A stretch of DNA of 6,475 nucleotides from Ruminococcaceae bacterium UBA3751 (lineage in GTDB: Bacteria > Bacillota > Clostridia > Oscillospirales > Acutalibacteraceae), in NCBI GenBank assembly GCA_002371215.1, contig DFGL01000021.1, positions 1-6,475 on the forward strand, read 5' to 3'. Shown piece by piece: positions 6,251 through 6,475 of this stretch (position 1 is the stretch's first letter; each line of letters starts with the position of its first letter). A model generated the notes under the pieces. The model was given only the letters and a program-made list of their open reading frames with translations. It did not search any database and was not told where the DNA came from. The translations under genes were made by a program, and so were the position numbers.

Positions 6251-6428
6251 GTCGCAACTGAGCGGCGCGTACCTTGAAAAGAGAAAATAACGATGAAAAG
6301 GAACCCGAGATTTAAGAGAGTAAAAGATACTCCAAGTGCTAAACAAGCACAACAGTAAAAGACGACAGCGAAAGCGAGTCAAAGGATTAGATTTTAGGGA
6401 TGGCCGAGAGGTCATTTTTAAGATACGA
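6251..6428 (+). other. rRNA operon leader (pre-16S 5' region)
   Basis: About 178 nt of transcribed leader between promoter and mature 16S. It holds a boxA-like antitermination segment, CCTTGAAAAGAG (6272-6283), similar to the CTTTGAAAA core of Firmicutes rRNA leaders, and small hairpins: GTGCT/AGCAC (6336-6340 with 6346-6350), a GAAA-tetraloop stem at 6364-6380 and a GAGA-tetraloop stem at 6400-6415. The 5' arm of the RNase III processing stem should be here, but its partner lies after 16S and outside the window. A 21-codon frame (6293-6358) has only a weak ribosome binding site and is not called a gene. Confidence 0.7.
6400..6419 (+). other. Terminator-like GNRA hairpin just before 16S
   Basis: Bases 6400-6405 (ATGGCC) pair with 6410-6415 (GGTCAT), including one G-U, closed by a GAGA tetraloop and followed by four T (6416-6419). 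Three further G-U pairs (6397-6399 with 6416-6418) could extend the stem. It resembles a weak intrinsic terminator but sits 14 nt before mature 16S, so a processing or folding role within the leader is more plausible. Confidence 0.5.
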
Positions 6429-6475
6429 AGTTTTAAGAGTTTGATCCTGGCTCAGGACGAACGCTGGCGGCGTGC
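6429..6475 (+). rRNA. rrs: 16S ribosomal RNA, 5' end (cut by window edge)
   Basis: The conserved segment AGAGTTTGATCCTGGCTCAG begins at 6436, which is E. coli position 8, placing the mature 5' end near 6429. It continues GACGAACGCTGGCGGCGTGC, the form common in Firmicutes and Actinobacteria (E. coli has ATTGAACGCTGGCGGCAGGC). Only about 47 nt are present, too few for genus placement. The rRNA promoter at 6216-6244 reads directly into it, so this is the first gene of an rRNA operon. Confidence 0.97.

Noticed and set aside
6397..6475. A possible tRNA-Ser gene starting at the GATGGCCGAGAGGTC segment
   Set aside because: Only the D-arm-like part matches; no anticodon arm, variable arm or T arm follows, and 16S starts within 20 nt.

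Overview
The window looks like a chromosomal piece of a low-GC Gram-positive anaerobe of class Clostridia, probably near Ruminococcaceae/Oscillospiraceae. This is inferred from AT-rich intergenic DNA, strong purine-rich ribosome binding sites, near-consensus sigma-A promoters, the style of the secreted multidomain protein, and the first 47 bases of a 16S rRNA of Firmicutes type. No mobile element, CRISPR array, tRNA or prophage gene is visible.

Layout: (i) 1-645, + strand, the C-terminal part of a U32-family protein of the TrhP/YegQ tRNA-hydroxylation type, cut by the window edge. (ii) 650-684, a 15-bp hairpin whose 3' arm contains the Shine-Dalgarno of the next gene. (iii) 688-2169, a short divergent class B penicillin-binding protein with SxxK and SxN motifs but KTA in place of KTG. 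(iv) 2204-3190, a WYL-domain transcriptional regulator with its own extended -10 promoter overlapping the PBP stop codon. (v) 3252-4940, a secreted protein with a C39-like papain-fold domain between two SH3-like segments, followed by an MBG-like and a fibronectin type III domain, also with its own promoter. (vi) 5001-5030, a hairpin terminator between convergent genes. (vii) 5039-5953, - strand, MetA-family homoserine O-acyltransferase; Glu111 predicts acetyl-CoA use. (viii) 5954-6215, an AT-rich intergenic stretch with the metA promoter at one end and an A-tract UP-like element at the other. (ix) 6216-6428, an rRNA operon promoter and leader. (x) 6429-6475, the start of 16S rRNA.

The genes do not form one obvious pathway: tRNA modification, cell-wall synthesis, regulation, secretion, methionine synthesis and rRNA. 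Three of the five protein genes have their own compact promoter (17-bp spacer, leader of about 20-25 nt), so most appear to be separate transcription units. The clearest points of interest are the RBS-sequestering hairpin, the KTA motif, the duplicated SH3-like segments around the C39-like domain, the dyad flanking the rRNA -10 element, and a terminator-like, tRNA-Ser-like hairpin just before 16S. I see no convincing evidence of a wholly new system; the secreted C39-like protein next to the WYL regulator is the least characterised pair.
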